Below are positions 8,401 through 15,788 of a stretch of DNA of 61,089 bases, piece by piece; positions within the stretch are counted from its first letter, which is position 1; each line of letters starts with the position of its first letter. Source of the DNA: QHXW01 sp035297145 (GTDB taxonomy: Bacteria; Acidobacteriota; Terriglobia; Bryobacterales; Bryobacteraceae). Under the pieces are notes generated by a model. The model saw only the letters and a list, made by a program, of their open reading frames with translations. It searched no databases and had not been told where the DNA came from. The translations under genes and the position numbers were made by a program. Where the stretch lies: NCBI GenBank assembly GCA_035297145.1, contig DATGZN010000059.1, forward strand, positions 1 to 61,089. Direction: 5' to 3'.

Positions 8401-8636
8401 TCGGCGGTCCGAAGCCAGTACTCCTCATCGGCGGCAGTGGCGAGACCCCTCTCGACCGGGGCTTGAGCGAGGGACTTCAGGAGCCCCGGCCAAAGGGGAT
8501 AGAGAGGAGAGGAGACGCCCGCGCCGGCGAAGGCGATAGCCTGGCGCTCCTTCAGCAGCTCGCGCAGGCGCTGGTAGACAGGCGCGTTGCCGGGGATGGC
8601 CAGGATGTCATCCAACGCGGACATACGGAGGACCAT
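5475..8636 (-). CDS. SIR2 - NB-ARC-type NTPase - TPR protein, probable anti-phage defence protein
   Basis: A 1053-residue three-part protein. Residues about 15-290 form a SIR2-like NAD-binding domain: AFAGAGVSSP (Gly38-Ser42), TTNYD (130-134), AHGHF (His182/His184) and FAGFSFND. Residues about 330-650 are a STAND NTPase: Walker A GGLGKTA (359-365, Lys363) and Walker B LAIALDGLE (Asp414). Residues about 690-1045 are TPR-like helical repeats that probably sense a ligand. In characterised SIR2-STAND defence proteins, binding of a phage protein drives oligomerisation and NAD depletion. Here that role is inferred from architecture alone. ATG at 8636 is used; an ATG at 8624 is also possible, and neither has a good ribosome binding site. 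It is divergent from the aminotransferase gene and has no second defence gene beside it. Confidence 0.8.
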   Translation of the reverse strand: MVLRMSALDDILAIPGNAPVYQRLRELLKERQAIAFAGAGVSSPLYPLWPGLLKSLAQAPVERGLATAADEEYWLRTADRRPLQVASQIHQKLTDAHYYPFLYETFKDRPPYFTPAHDALIRCNFKAWITTNYDQGLVEARRVRRPDIRDTSFAIWNQPAEIERWLSGDRFGPGSGPILFAHGHFADAPNIVLDHESYRRAYGTPVFRRFYEDLWIKEHLIFAGFSFNDVTLTAIADEIVGKIVYAGPPRHVAILALNDPYNEGMRREYLETFHADVLFYPAPAGDHSALVVLLESLSRPATAPVSVAAPPAPVAAVRQRFVHETTEDEKFTGRLDVLERLTAWAVDPSVRLVAISALGGLGKTAVLGKWLRNGAHRRQGVFFWSFYRDRDTAAMLKALAEFAAPGESLAIALDGLEVIQESPGTAGYGKLLDPLLAEALHQHCRARDGNLVLLTSRFPFPDLTPYLGRGLCSLPLASLADEEGAALLAALGVGGRVQDREQVSHRLDGHPMALRIFARSMPPDCRGDPTRLWTLIFGDVDHTIEEKVRHLLEFYERRLPEPHRQVLGLLALFRAPVGVKTLGPLWEKLMRAPAPLDRTLDFLHREHLLTDDPGPEGERRYACHPILRDHFRRRMMGTEGFAHDAAGLLGEVPDAAKARSIETIMPVITAIELLLDCGDLKGADDLYGSRLQKGNVFMWIPAPHWGMEVARWFVRDQERRQRLDAQLGARRLGFYFNDVGLFADLAGESEMALPHYAASEALDRQADDKVNVPIDLRNMAEVEASLGRLGDAVRHATEALEIAFRAGSDEMTLFCHALLGFAATVRGDIDTAGKAFANANAIENRIDPEGDDLHSLRGILWAEHLLRTGQTSRARKLTARNREICEDNSWLQGVASCEWMLGWLDAVEANWLSAHRHLDQAEVPFTRGHMIQQLARVHLTRATCHFGEGQLEPALAACERALDLAAPRNYRPIHADALVLRARIALASNDATSARNDAESALQIAELCEYAWAERDACELLAQAWRTLGKPAEAARYANRAANLNRRLTPPTE

Positions 8637-8682
8637 GGTATCGCAGGGGCAGGCTGCGTCACGATTCTGTTAACCTCGAAAA

Positions 8683-9882
8683 ATGTCCTCTCCGCAGAGA
8701 TCCGGCCCTGTTCCCCGCGACCGTTTTCGCAGCCAGCGCACACGGCACTTTACCGAATCCGTGATTCGCGAGATGACGCGCCTGGCCGTGCGCCATGGCG
8801 CCGTGAACCTGGCACAGGGCTTCCCCGATTTCAGCGCGCCCGAAGCCCTGAAACAAGCCGCCCGCGAGGCCATCACCCACGATTTCAACCAGTACGCCAT
8901 CACCTGGGGCGCGAAATCGCTGCGTAACGCCATCGCCGCGAAGTACCAGCGCACCTACGGGCTCGATCTCGATCCGGAAACGGAAATCACGGTTTGCTGC
9001 GGATCGACCGAAGGCATGATCGATTCGCTTACCGCGGTAACCAATCCCGGCGACGAGGTCATCATCTTCGAGCCGTTCTACGAAAATTACGGACCGGATA
9101 CAAAACTGTGCGGCGCGGTTCCGCGCTTTGTCCGCTTGCATCCGCCCGATTGGAGCTTCGATCCAGACGAGCTGCGCCGCGCATTTTTGTCGCGCACGAA
9201 AGCGATTATTCTGAACTCCCCTAACAATCCCACGGGCAAAGTGTTTTCCCGCGAGGAGCTCGAACTCATCGCCGCACTCTGCCAGGAATTTGACGCGCTC
9301 GCCATCACCGATGAAATCTACGAGCACATCACCTACGATGGCGCGCAGCACATTCCCATCATGACGCTCGACGGGATGCGCAACCGCACGATCCTGGTCA
9401 ACAGCATGAGCAAAACATTCGCCGTCACCGGCTGGCGCGTCGGCTGGGTGCTGGCTGCGCCCGATTTGTCCGATTCCATACGAAAGGTCCACGACTTTGT
9501 CACCGTCGGCGCCGCCGCGCCCTTGCAGGAAGCCAGCGCCATAGCGCTAACTTTTGGTAATGACTATTACCGTCAGTTAGGTGAGGAATACACGCAGCGG
9601 CGTGACTTGATTTTGCCCATCCTGGAATCCGCCGGCTTCCACTGCTACCCGCCGCGCGGCGCATATTACGTGATTACAGACATTTCGCGTTTTGGGTTTG
9701 CGGACGACGTTAGCTTCATCCGGCATCTGATCGAAAACGCCGGCGTCGCCGCCGTGCCGGGCTCAAGTTTTTATCACGATCCGGCTCACGGGAATCAGCA
9801 AATTCGCTTTTGTTTTTGTAAGAAATATGAGACGCTGGAAAAAGCCGGAAAAAAGTTGTTGACGCTTTCCAGATCGCATTAG
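8683..9882 (+). CDS. PLP-dependent class I/II aminotransferase
   Basis: A 399-residue fold-type I aminotransferase. Visible marks are VNLAQGFPDFSAPEALKQA near the N-terminus, the cofactor-binding segment CCGSTEGMIDS, ILNSPNNPTGKVFS, TDEIYEH and the Schiff-base motif NSMSKTFAVTGWRVGW with Lys244. The sequence style fits the aspartate / kynurenine / methionine (YbdL-like) aminotransferase group, which exchanges amino groups between amino and 2-oxo acids. The substrate cannot be fixed from sequence. Its length is normal for the family. It starts 46 bases from the divergent SIR2 gene and is followed by a small gene of unknown function only 29 bases downstream, so the two may be co-transcribed. 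Confidence 0.9.
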   Translation: MSSPQRSGPVPRDRFRSQRTRHFTESVIREMTRLAVRHGAVNLAQGFPDFSAPEALKQAAREAITHDFNQYAITWGAKSLRNAIAAKYQRTYGLDLDPETEITVCCGSTEGMIDSLTAVTNPGDEVIIFEPFYENYGPDTKLCGAVPRFVRLHPPDWSFDPDELRRAFLSRTKAIILNSPNNPTGKVFSREELELIAALCQEFDALAITDEIYEHITYDGAQHIPIMTLDGMRNRTILVNSMSKTFAVTGWRVGWVLAAPDLSDSIRKVHDFVTVGAAAPLQEASAIALTFGNDYYRQLGEEYTQRRDLILPILESAGFHCYPPRGAYYVITDISRFGFADDVSFIRHLIENAGVAAVPGSSFYHDPAHGNQQIRFCFCKKYETLEKAGKKLLTLSRSH

Positions 9883-9911
9883 CAGCTTGGTCTGGGCAGT
9901 TGGAGGCGCTT

Positions 9912-10295
9912 ATGTTGCCAGGATTCCTGCTACCGGAAACCACAATTCGCGAGGCTGGCAACGGCTCCGAATTAGACCTCGGGGACACACGAGGCCGCGT
10001 ACTTCTTCTGACACTTGGCATCACCCGAATCATCGAACAGGAAAGCCTGGATGTGGCGGTCTGGGGTTCGGCGGACGGCAACGAATGGGGAGCGAAGTCT
10101 CTGGCCAGTTTCCCGCAGAAGTTCTACTGTGGAACCTATCAGATTCTGCTCGACTTGACTCCGCATCCGGATCTGCGGTTCCTGCGCGCCAATTGGGCGG
10201 TGCAGCGCTGGGGCAAAGGCGACAATAAACCATTGTTTGGTTTTTACGTTTTTGCGCAGGAAATCAAGCAGCAGGTCCTCGCCATGGGCGCCTGA
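9912..10295 (+). CDS. Small conserved-looking protein of unknown function
   Basis: A 127-residue protein I do not recognise. It has a beta-rich pattern (RGRVLLLTLGITRIIEQESL, LDVAVWGSADG, YCGTYQILLDLTP, LRANWAVQRW) that could form a compact beta-sandwich, and no signal peptide or membrane helix. The ATG at 9912 is chosen because GGAGG (9902-9906) lies five bases upstream; a TTG at 9900 is also open but would place that motif inside the gene. It sits 29 bases behind the aminotransferase gene and may share its transcript. Confidence 0.65.
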   Translation: MLPGFLLPETTIREAGNGSELDLGDTRGRVLLLTLGITRIIEQESLDVAVWGSADGNEWGAKSLASFPQKFYCGTYQILLDLTPHPDLRFLRANWAVQRWGKGDNKPLFGFYVFAQEIKQQVLAMGA

Positions 10296-10369
10296 CCGCT
10301 CCATTCCCGGCATTTTTACAAACCGAATACCCAACCTTGGTAGACTGTTTTACTAACGTGGAGGATTGT

Positions 10370-11701
10370 ATGAACCATTCGACTGAGACAGGGTCGAAGA
10401 TCGCGCGAAGGACTTTTCTTAATCGGACGGCTGCCGCCATCGCCGGAGCCGGCATGCTCAGCTCACCCGCACTTTCCTACTCGCGCATCAAGGGCGCCAA
10501 CGACCGGATTATGCTCGGCCAGATCGGCATCGGCGGACGCGGCTCTGAGCTGGCGTGGATCGTTTCGCGGCTCAAAGATAAATACAACGTCGAGATGGCC
10601 TCGGTTTGCGACCTGTGGAAGGTCAACCGCGAAAAGGCCGCCGCGCGCGCCGAGAGCGTGTACGGCCGCGCTCCGCGCTCGTTCCAAAACATGGAAGAGC
10701 TGCTGGCGCAAAAAGATATCGACGCCGTCATCGTGGCCACCGCCGATTTCCAGCACGCCCCCATCCTGCGTGTGGTTGCCGAAGCCGGCAAAGACGCCTA
10801 CTGCGAGAAGCCCATGGCCAACGATCTCGCCGAGGCCAAGGCCGCTCGCGACGCTGTGCTCTCACGCGATCTCATCGTGCAGATCGGCTCGCAGCATCGC
10901 AGTGAGCCTTACCAGATCGCCACCAAACAATTGATCGATACCGGTGCCCTCGGCGAGGTGAGCAAAGTCGAGGTCGTTTGGAATTATCACGGTCCACGCT
11001 GGCGCGGCCGCCGGGAAGTCTCCCAGATTCGCGAAGAGGATACCAACTGGCGCAAATGGCTCCTCAACAAGCCCTACCGCCCGTTCGATCCACGCGCTTA
11101 TTTCGAATTCCGGCTGTACAAAGATTTCTCGAGCGGCATCGCCGACCAGTGGCTCAGCCATGCGAGCGACCTGGTCCACTACTTCATGGACGACAACTTC
11201 CCGAAGTCCGTTGTCGCCCACGGCGGTGTATTCGCGTGGCCCGACGGCCGCGAAAATCCGGACACCTTCCAGGCGCTGATGGAGTATCCCAAGGGGTTCC
11301 TGTTCAGCTACTCCACCAGTTTCGGCAACGACTGCGACAGCTTCAGCCGCATTATGGGCAAGAAGGCCACGCTGGTCAACATCGGCGGTGAAGGCAGCCC
11401 GCGCTGGAAATGCGTGGAGGAGAAAGGGACGTACGAGGACAACCCCTTCGTCAAGCGTGAAGAGAAGTACGTGATGCTGCCGGGCGACAGCAAACTCGCG
11501 CCAACCTTCATGGGTGACGAAGATCTATCCCACATGACCAACTGGTTCGAATGCCTGCGCAGCCACAAGACGCCTAACGCCAGTGTTAAGAACGGTTTCG
11601 CGCACTCCGTTGCCGTCATCATGGCCGCGCGGGCGTACCGCGAGGACAGGAAGCTCTATTGGGACCCCAAGGCAGAGCAAATCCTCGATCAGCCGGTTTG
11701 A
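10370..11701 (+). CDS. Tat-exported Gfo/Idh/MocA family oxidoreductase
   Basis: A 443-residue NAD(P)-dependent oxidoreductase with a twin-arginine signal (ARRTFLNRTAAAIAGAGML). After export the Rossmann fold starts at GQIGIGGRG. EKPMANDLAEA carries the conserved Lys-Pro of the family, and the C-terminal alpha/beta domain follows (FRLYKDFSSGIADQWLSHAS). Family members oxidise or reduce sugars, inositols and other polyols. Tat-exported members are common in Acidobacteria and Planctomycetes and often act on glycans, which is an inference here. The ATG at 10370 has GGAGG six bases upstream and is preferred to an upstream in-frame start at 10337. It ends before a nested hairpin at 11734. Confidence 0.88.
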   Translation: MNHSTETGSKIARRTFLNRTAAAIAGAGMLSSPALSYSRIKGANDRIMLGQIGIGGRGSELAWIVSRLKDKYNVEMASVCDLWKVNREKAAARAESVYGRAPRSFQNMEELLAQKDIDAVIVATADFQHAPILRVVAEAGKDAYCEKPMANDLAEAKAARDAVLSRDLIVQIGSQHRSEPYQIATKQLIDTGALGEVSKVEVVWNYHGPRWRGRREVSQIREEDTNWRKWLLNKPYRPFDPRAYFEFRLYKDFSSGIADQWLSHASDLVHYFMDDNFPKSVVAHGGVFAWPDGRENPDTFQALMEYPKGFLFSYSTSFGNDCDSFSRIMGKKATLVNIGGEGSPRWKCVEEKGTYEDNPFVKREEKYVMLPGDSKLAPTFMGDEDLSHMTNWFECLRSHKTPNASVKNGFAHSVAVIMAARAYREDRKLYWDPKAEQILDQPV

Positions 11702-11733
11702 AAGGAAGAAATTGGTGCAGCCGGGTGTTTTGT

Positions 11734-11764
11734 GGAGGCCCCCTCCCTGTTTTAGGGAGCCTCC
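11734..11764 (+). terminator. Nested hairpin, terminator-like
   Basis: An outer stem GGAGG/CCTCC (11734-11738, 11760-11764) encloses an inner stem CTCCCT/AGGGAG around the loop GTTTT. No T-run follows, so it would act as a weak or factor-assisted terminator for the oxidoreductase gene. The rest of 11702-11904 holds nothing else recognisable. Confidence 0.4.
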
Positions 11765-11904
11765 TCAAATCAGAGCAAACCCATGCTGTTAGAACCAATC
11801 TGCCCCAAGCAGGAAAAACGCGCAAGATATCTTTCGGCGGACCCGGCCGCCGTCTTTAGCCTCTTTCGATACCATGCGTTAAACGCGCCTTGTAACGTGC
11901 CCGC

Positions 11905-13314
11905 ATGTCATTCTTTCAACTGGCGATAGCAGCCTTCTGCACCGCCTCACTGGCGGTGGCCGCCCCCGGCGATCTGGCCGATCTCGCCCGTCAATATCTC
12001 GCCGACTTGGTCCGCCTCGACACCACCAACCCGCCTGGAAATGAGACCCGTGTCGCCGAGTATCTAAAGAAGCTATGTGACATTGAGGGAATTAACAGCC
12101 AAATGCTGGGAGCCGACCCCGCCAGGCTCAATTTTGTGGCCCGGCTGCCTGGATCCGGCAAGCTGAAGCCGCTGCTCTTGATGGCCCACAGCGACGTGGT
12201 ACCCGCCGACCGCGCCCAGTGGATGGTTGATCCCTTCGGTGCCGAGTTGCGCGACGGATACCTCTGGGGTCGCGGAGCTGAGGACGACAAGTCGCTGCTT
12301 GCCGCCGAGCTGGCGGTGATGGTCGAGCTGAAAAGGCGTGGCGTCAAGCTCGACCGCGACATCATTCTGCTCTCGGAAGCTGATGAGGAAGCGGGATCTA
12401 CGGGCATCCAGTGGATGATCGCCAATGCCTGGGACAAAATTGACGCCGAATTCGCGCTGAACGAGGGCGGTCTCGCGCTCACCACGTTGAGCGGACGCCG
12501 CGTTTACGAGATTCAGACCACCGAGAAGATCCCCACGCGCGTGGTGTTGACGGCGCATGGTGTGGCCGGTCACGGCTCGCTCCCGCGGGAGGACAATCCC
12601 GTGGTTCACCTGGCGCGCGCCATCACGAATGTGGCCGACGCCGACCAGCCGGTTCATCTCAACTCCACCACGCGGCGTTATCTCCGCGCGATCGCCAAGC
12701 TGCCGGACTACCACTGGCTCGCCCAGTTTCTGCCCAAGCTCGAGAGCCCGAGAACAGCCATGGCCGCTGCCAATCGGATCCGCCGCAGCGATCCGGAGCT
12801 GGATTCCATGTTACGCGCCTCGGTGTCGCCGACCATGCTGAGCGCCGGAACGAAAATCAACGTGATTCCCAACACCGCGGAAGCGCAGCTCGATGTGCGT
12901 CGCCTGCCCGATGAGACGCACGACGAAATTCTGGAGCGCTTGCGCCGCATCATTCACGACCCGGCCGTGGAAGTCACCGCGGCGCTTGGCCGCGAGATGC
13001 CCGCAACCGAGCCCAGCCGCGCCTCGACCGCGCTCTACCGTGCCATGCAGCAGGCCTTCACCACCGCCGCGCCCGACTCGATGGCGATTCCCTACATGGT
13101 GCGCGGCGCGACCGACGGATCTTTCCTCCGCGAAAAAGGCATGGATGTCTACGGCGTCCCCATCTTCATGCGCGACGACGGCCAAAGCCGCGCCCACGCC
13201 AACGACGAGCGCATCGGGCTAGAGACCGTCGGCGCAGGGGCGAATTTGCTGATGGAGATTGTGCTGCTGGTGGGAAGAGAAGATAAGGGCTCACTTCACC
13301 CCCGGTCATTCTGA
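11905..13314 (+). CDS. Secreted M20/M25/M40 family metallopeptidase
   Basis: A 469-residue peptidase with a cleavable signal peptide (hydrophobic residues 4-19, cleavage near AVAAPGD). The di-zinc site of the M20 clan is clear: LLMAHSDVVP (His, Asp), WGRGAEDDKS (Asp) and LSEADEEAGSTG (the Glu-Glu pair), with a later ligand region near RAHANDERIG. The internal dimerisation domain is present (VVLTAHGVAGHGSLPREDNP). The closest families are carboxypeptidase PM20D1/Gly-X carboxypeptidases and ArgE/DapE-type deacylases. Its role is probably hydrolysis of N-acyl amino acids or short peptides in the periplasm. Length and motif order are normal, and no operon partner is obvious. Confidence 0.9.
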   Translation: MSFFQLAIAAFCTASLAVAAPGDLADLARQYLADLVRLDTTNPPGNETRVAEYLKKLCDIEGINSQMLGADPARLNFVARLPGSGKLKPLLLMAHSDVVPADRAQWMVDPFGAELRDGYLWGRGAEDDKSLLAAELAVMVELKRRGVKLDRDIILLSEADEEAGSTGIQWMIANAWDKIDAEFALNEGGLALTTLSGRRVYEIQTTEKIPTRVVLTAHGVAGHGSLPREDNPVVHLARAITNVADADQPVHLNSTTRRYLRAIAKLPDYHWLAQFLPKLESPRTAMAAANRIRRSDPELDSMLRASVSPTMLSAGTKINVIPNTAEAQLDVRRLPDETHDEILERLRRIIHDPAVEVTAALGREMPATEPSRASTALYRAMQQAFTTAAPDSMAIPYMVRGATDGSFLREKGMDVYGVPIFMRDDGQSRAHANDERIGLETVGAGANLLMEIVLLVGREDKGSLHPRSF

Positions 13315-13423
13315 ATGGGCGGCTGGAGCGTCGAGATTCATCGCCGACCGGCAGCCGTGCGAGTCAGCCCGCAGCCGCTTCCATCGCCGCGTTGACGTAG
13401 AATGTCTGAAGCAGGAGGATGCG

Positions 13424-14431
13424 ATGGACTGGAAGAAGTGGTATGAGAAGGACCATCCACTCCTTGGCGTCATTGGCGTTTGTGTAGCAACAGCTACCGT
13501 CGTAGTTGGAATTATGACGCACGAGTGCAACCTACAACTCGCTGTTCTCAGCGAACAGGATGCGCGGAAACTAGAGAACTACCGTAACTCGATTGAGCGC
13601 GGTCTAGGCCACGACAAATATCTCGACGTTAGGACCCTTGTTGGGCGCGCGGATGAAATTAAGCCACTTCCCGGATCCCGATACTTTGATGATGTGGGCA
13701 TTTACGTTCCACCCGTAGGAAAGTGGGTTTATTCGGAAAGTACAGAGCTAGATCTGGTGAAAGCCATGGGAGACAGCGACGTTGGGAAGGACCCGTTGTC
13801 CCAGAAACTAATGCGCATTGCACCCATCCATCTCTGGAGGACCCCAGAGACATTGGCGATCAAAGGTTACTCCGGTTGGAAGAATATATTTCCTTATGCC
13901 TACTTCATGCGTGTTTCGATTGACGACCTAAGAAAGGCAACCGCTGATGCCATCGGACTATTCGTCCCACGACTATTCGCCCCACCAACCCAAAACGTTG
14001 ACAGTAATGGTAGGCCCACGTTGATGCGAACATCGCAGAAGCCCACTACAAAGGACGTCGAATCATTCGTGCAGGAATTTTTTCGCGGAGATATCGCTGG
14101 AGTGCTCCTGAGCTCGTACTTGAGTGGGAGCCTATTGGGGCATGTTATTAGTCCCAGGGCGAAGAGTGTGGATTACGAGCTCCTGAATGTGCAAAAGGTA
14201 CACAACGTTGTCTATTGCGCAACTCGCCAAACGTTGGTGGACATAAGCGTACAAAATACTTTTTATCACCATTACTACATTTATGGCGAACTAATGATCA
14301 TTTCAGATGGCCCCGACGCTGTGTTGGTCACGACGTTCGTACCGAGTTCTGATCCATCGAAAAACAGTGAGTACTTCTATTGGGTGGACGGCTGGTTCCG
14401 TGGCCTCCAAGTGCTGTTACGCGCGCCTTGA
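13424..14431 (+). CDS. Membrane-anchored protein of unknown function
   Basis: A 335-residue protein with one N-terminal membrane helix (LLGVIGVCVATATVVVGIM, residues about 12-32) and a predicted extracytoplasmic body. No known domain is recognised. The ATG at 13424 has AGGAGG just upstream; the longer open frame from 13259 overlaps the peptidase gene and is rejected. Codon use appears more AT-rich than in the genes on both sides (many ATT, AAA, TTT and TAT codons), which suggests more recent arrival. It converges on the PIG-L gene across about 100 bases with no clear terminator. Confidence 0.65.
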   Translation: MDWKKWYEKDHPLLGVIGVCVATATVVVGIMTHECNLQLAVLSEQDARKLENYRNSIERGLGHDKYLDVRTLVGRADEIKPLPGSRYFDDVGIYVPPVGKWVYSESTELDLVKAMGDSDVGKDPLSQKLMRIAPIHLWRTPETLAIKGYSGWKNIFPYAYFMRVSIDDLRKATADAIGLFVPRLFAPPTQNVDSNGRPTLMRTSQKPTTKDVESFVQEFFRGDIAGVLLSSYLSGSLLGHVISPRAKSVDYELLNVQKVHNVVYCATRQTLVDISVQNTFYHHYYIYGELMIISDGPDAVLVTTFVPSSDPSKNSEYFYWVDGWFRGLQVLLRAP

Positions 14432-14534
14432 AGAAACATCTGGATGAGTTGCTTCAAAGGCCTGACAGGTCGCTGACAAGCCCTGAGACGGTACCGCTGT
14501 TGTTCGCGCCCTTCGCAACACGGGCGGCCATCCG

Positions 14535-15302
14535 CTACCTGGTTCTCACCACCCCCGCCCCAACCAACTCCTCCAGCAACGCCGTCTGCGGATACGGGTG
14601 CCCTTTGTACCGCCGAAAGCCTTCCGCGTACTCCACGCTGGCCCGTTCGCCGTTCGCGCGCGTCCATGCCTGCATGTTGACCAGATAGTCGTCGATCCCA
14701 TGATGTTTCAGTAGCCAGGCGCGCTGGCTGGCATGCTCGGAGAGCATGGCGGTTTTCATCTCCATCTGCGCGGTCACGTCGACAAAAAAGTCAGGCATAA
14801 TCGCGCGGCCGTCGCGATCCACGCCGCCGATGGCGTCCATGAAATACAGATGCGGGATCGCCGCAAGGGGCGCTGCCGCGTTCGGTGCGCCGGTCAGGAA
14901 ATTGGGCGCAGGCGCGCCGAAGCACGCGTCACGGACAAGCTGGCTGGTCGCCTCGTGATCGCACATGTAATCGACCGGCGACGCCGTCAGCACCAGGTCC
15001 GGCACGGTTTGCCGGAGAATTTCAACCACGCGCCGGCGCGAGGCGTCATCGTTATAGATGCTGAGGTCGCGAAACTCCGCACAGCGGTAGGTGGCGCCGA
15101 TGCGTGCGGCTGAGCGCGCGGCTTCGGTCCGCCGAATACGGGCGATCTCGTCGGGCAAATATTCCGCCGTGCCGCAGTCGCCCGGCGTCATGGTGACGAT
15201 AGTGATGTGATGTCCTGCCGCGGCGAGCTGTGCGAGCGTTCCTCCCGCAAGGATCTCCGCGTCGTCCGGGTGCGCATGAATAGACAGGATGTTTTTCTTC
15301 AC
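14535..15302 (-). CDS. PIG-L (LmbE) family deacetylase
   Basis: A 255-residue zinc-dependent deacetylase. The N-terminal SIHAHPDDAEILAGGTLAQL contains the AHPDDE-like metal motif, here HPDDAE, and the next strand-turn is TIVTMTPGDCGT. A later CDHEATSQLVRDA supplies the third metal ligand. Family members remove N-acetyl groups from GlcNAc-type substrates (lipid anchors, mycothiol or bacillithiol precursors, antibiotics); the substrate here is unknown. Translation starts at a GTG (15302). It lies 38 bases behind the HU-like gene in the same direction and may be co-transcribed with it. Confidence 0.88.
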   Translation of the reverse strand: MKKNILSIHAHPDDAEILAGGTLAQLAAAGHHITIVTMTPGDCGTAEYLPDEIARIRRTEAARSAARIGATYRCAEFRDLSIYNDDASRRRVVEILRQTVPDLVLTASPVDYMCDHEATSQLVRDACFGAPAPNFLTGAPNAAAPLAAIPHLYFMDAIGGVDRDGRAIMPDFFVDVTAQMEMKTAMLSEHASQRAWLLKHHGIDDYLVNMQAWTRANGERASVEYAEGFRRYKGHPYPQTALLEELVGAGVVRTR

Positions 15303-15340
15303 GAGAGGCCGTCAGCAGATCGTTGCGATCTACCAACTTA

Positions 15341-15649
15341 TCAGACCGCTCCGCCCGTGTGACTCGTTTTCGGCGAATTCTGTACGGCGAGTTTCAACTC
15401 ATTGCCGGGAGCGAAACGCGCCACACGCCGGGCCGCAATCTGCATGGTGCCGCCGAAGCGCGGGTCGCGCACCTTGCGCGCTTTGTGCTGCGATGTGGCA
15501 AACGTGCCAAAGCCCACCAGCGTCACGCGGTCGCCGCGGATCAGGCTGGCCTGCACGCCGTCCAGGACCGCGTCCAGCGCCTTGGCCGCCTGTGTATTGG
15601 TGAGGCGCGCATCGCGGGCGATCTTGCGGATCAAATCACGCTTGTTCAC
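15341..15649 (-). CDS. HU/IHF family DNA-binding protein
   Basis: A 102-residue nucleoid protein: MNKRDLIRKIARDARLTNTQ at the N-terminus, then DRVTLVGFGTFATSQHKARK, the beta-arm region of the family, with FGGTMQIAARRVARFAPG in place of the usual NP-containing arm tip. It would bind and bend DNA as a dimer. The start is GTG at 15649 with AAGGAG five bases upstream. A well-formed sigma-70 promoter and two 13-base direct repeats lie just upstream. The C-terminal tail after the arm (LKLAVQNSPKTSHTGGAV) is slightly longer than in a minimal HU. The PIG-L deacetylase gene follows. Confidence 0.92.
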   Translation of the reverse strand: MNKRDLIRKIARDARLTNTQAAKALDAVLDGVQASLIRGDRVTLVGFGTFATSQHKARKVRDPRFGGTMQIAARRVARFAPGNELKLAVQNSPKTSHTGGAV

Positions 15650-15674
15650 AGAGACTCCTTACCAAAGTGCGAGA

Positions 15675-15703
15675 GATATATCAAAGGAAAGTGACGGTGT
15701 CAA
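15675..15703 (-). promoter_or_regulatory. Sigma-70 promoter of the HU-like gene
   Basis: On the minus strand TTGACA (15703-15698), a 17-base spacer and TATATC (15680-15675) form a near-consensus housekeeping promoter, followed by AAGGAG and the GTG start at 15649. The -35 box is a perfect match and the spacing is optimal. Confidence 0.7.
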
Positions 15704-15728
15704 TCGAGGGGGCCCATCGAGGGGGCCT
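15703..15728. repeat. Two 13-bp direct repeats touching the HU promoter -35 box
   Basis: On the plus strand ATCGAGGGGGCCC (15703-15715) is followed at once by ATCGAGGGGGCCT (15716-15728). Read in the direction of the HU gene, the repeats directly precede TTGACA and share one base with it, where a class II activator or an autoregulator would bind. A third partial ATCGA follows. Confidence 0.55.
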
Positions 15729-15788
15729 ATCGATTCGAGCGGGTTTTGTCAGATTTGTAATACACCTGGCTTGGGTAGATATGTGTTC

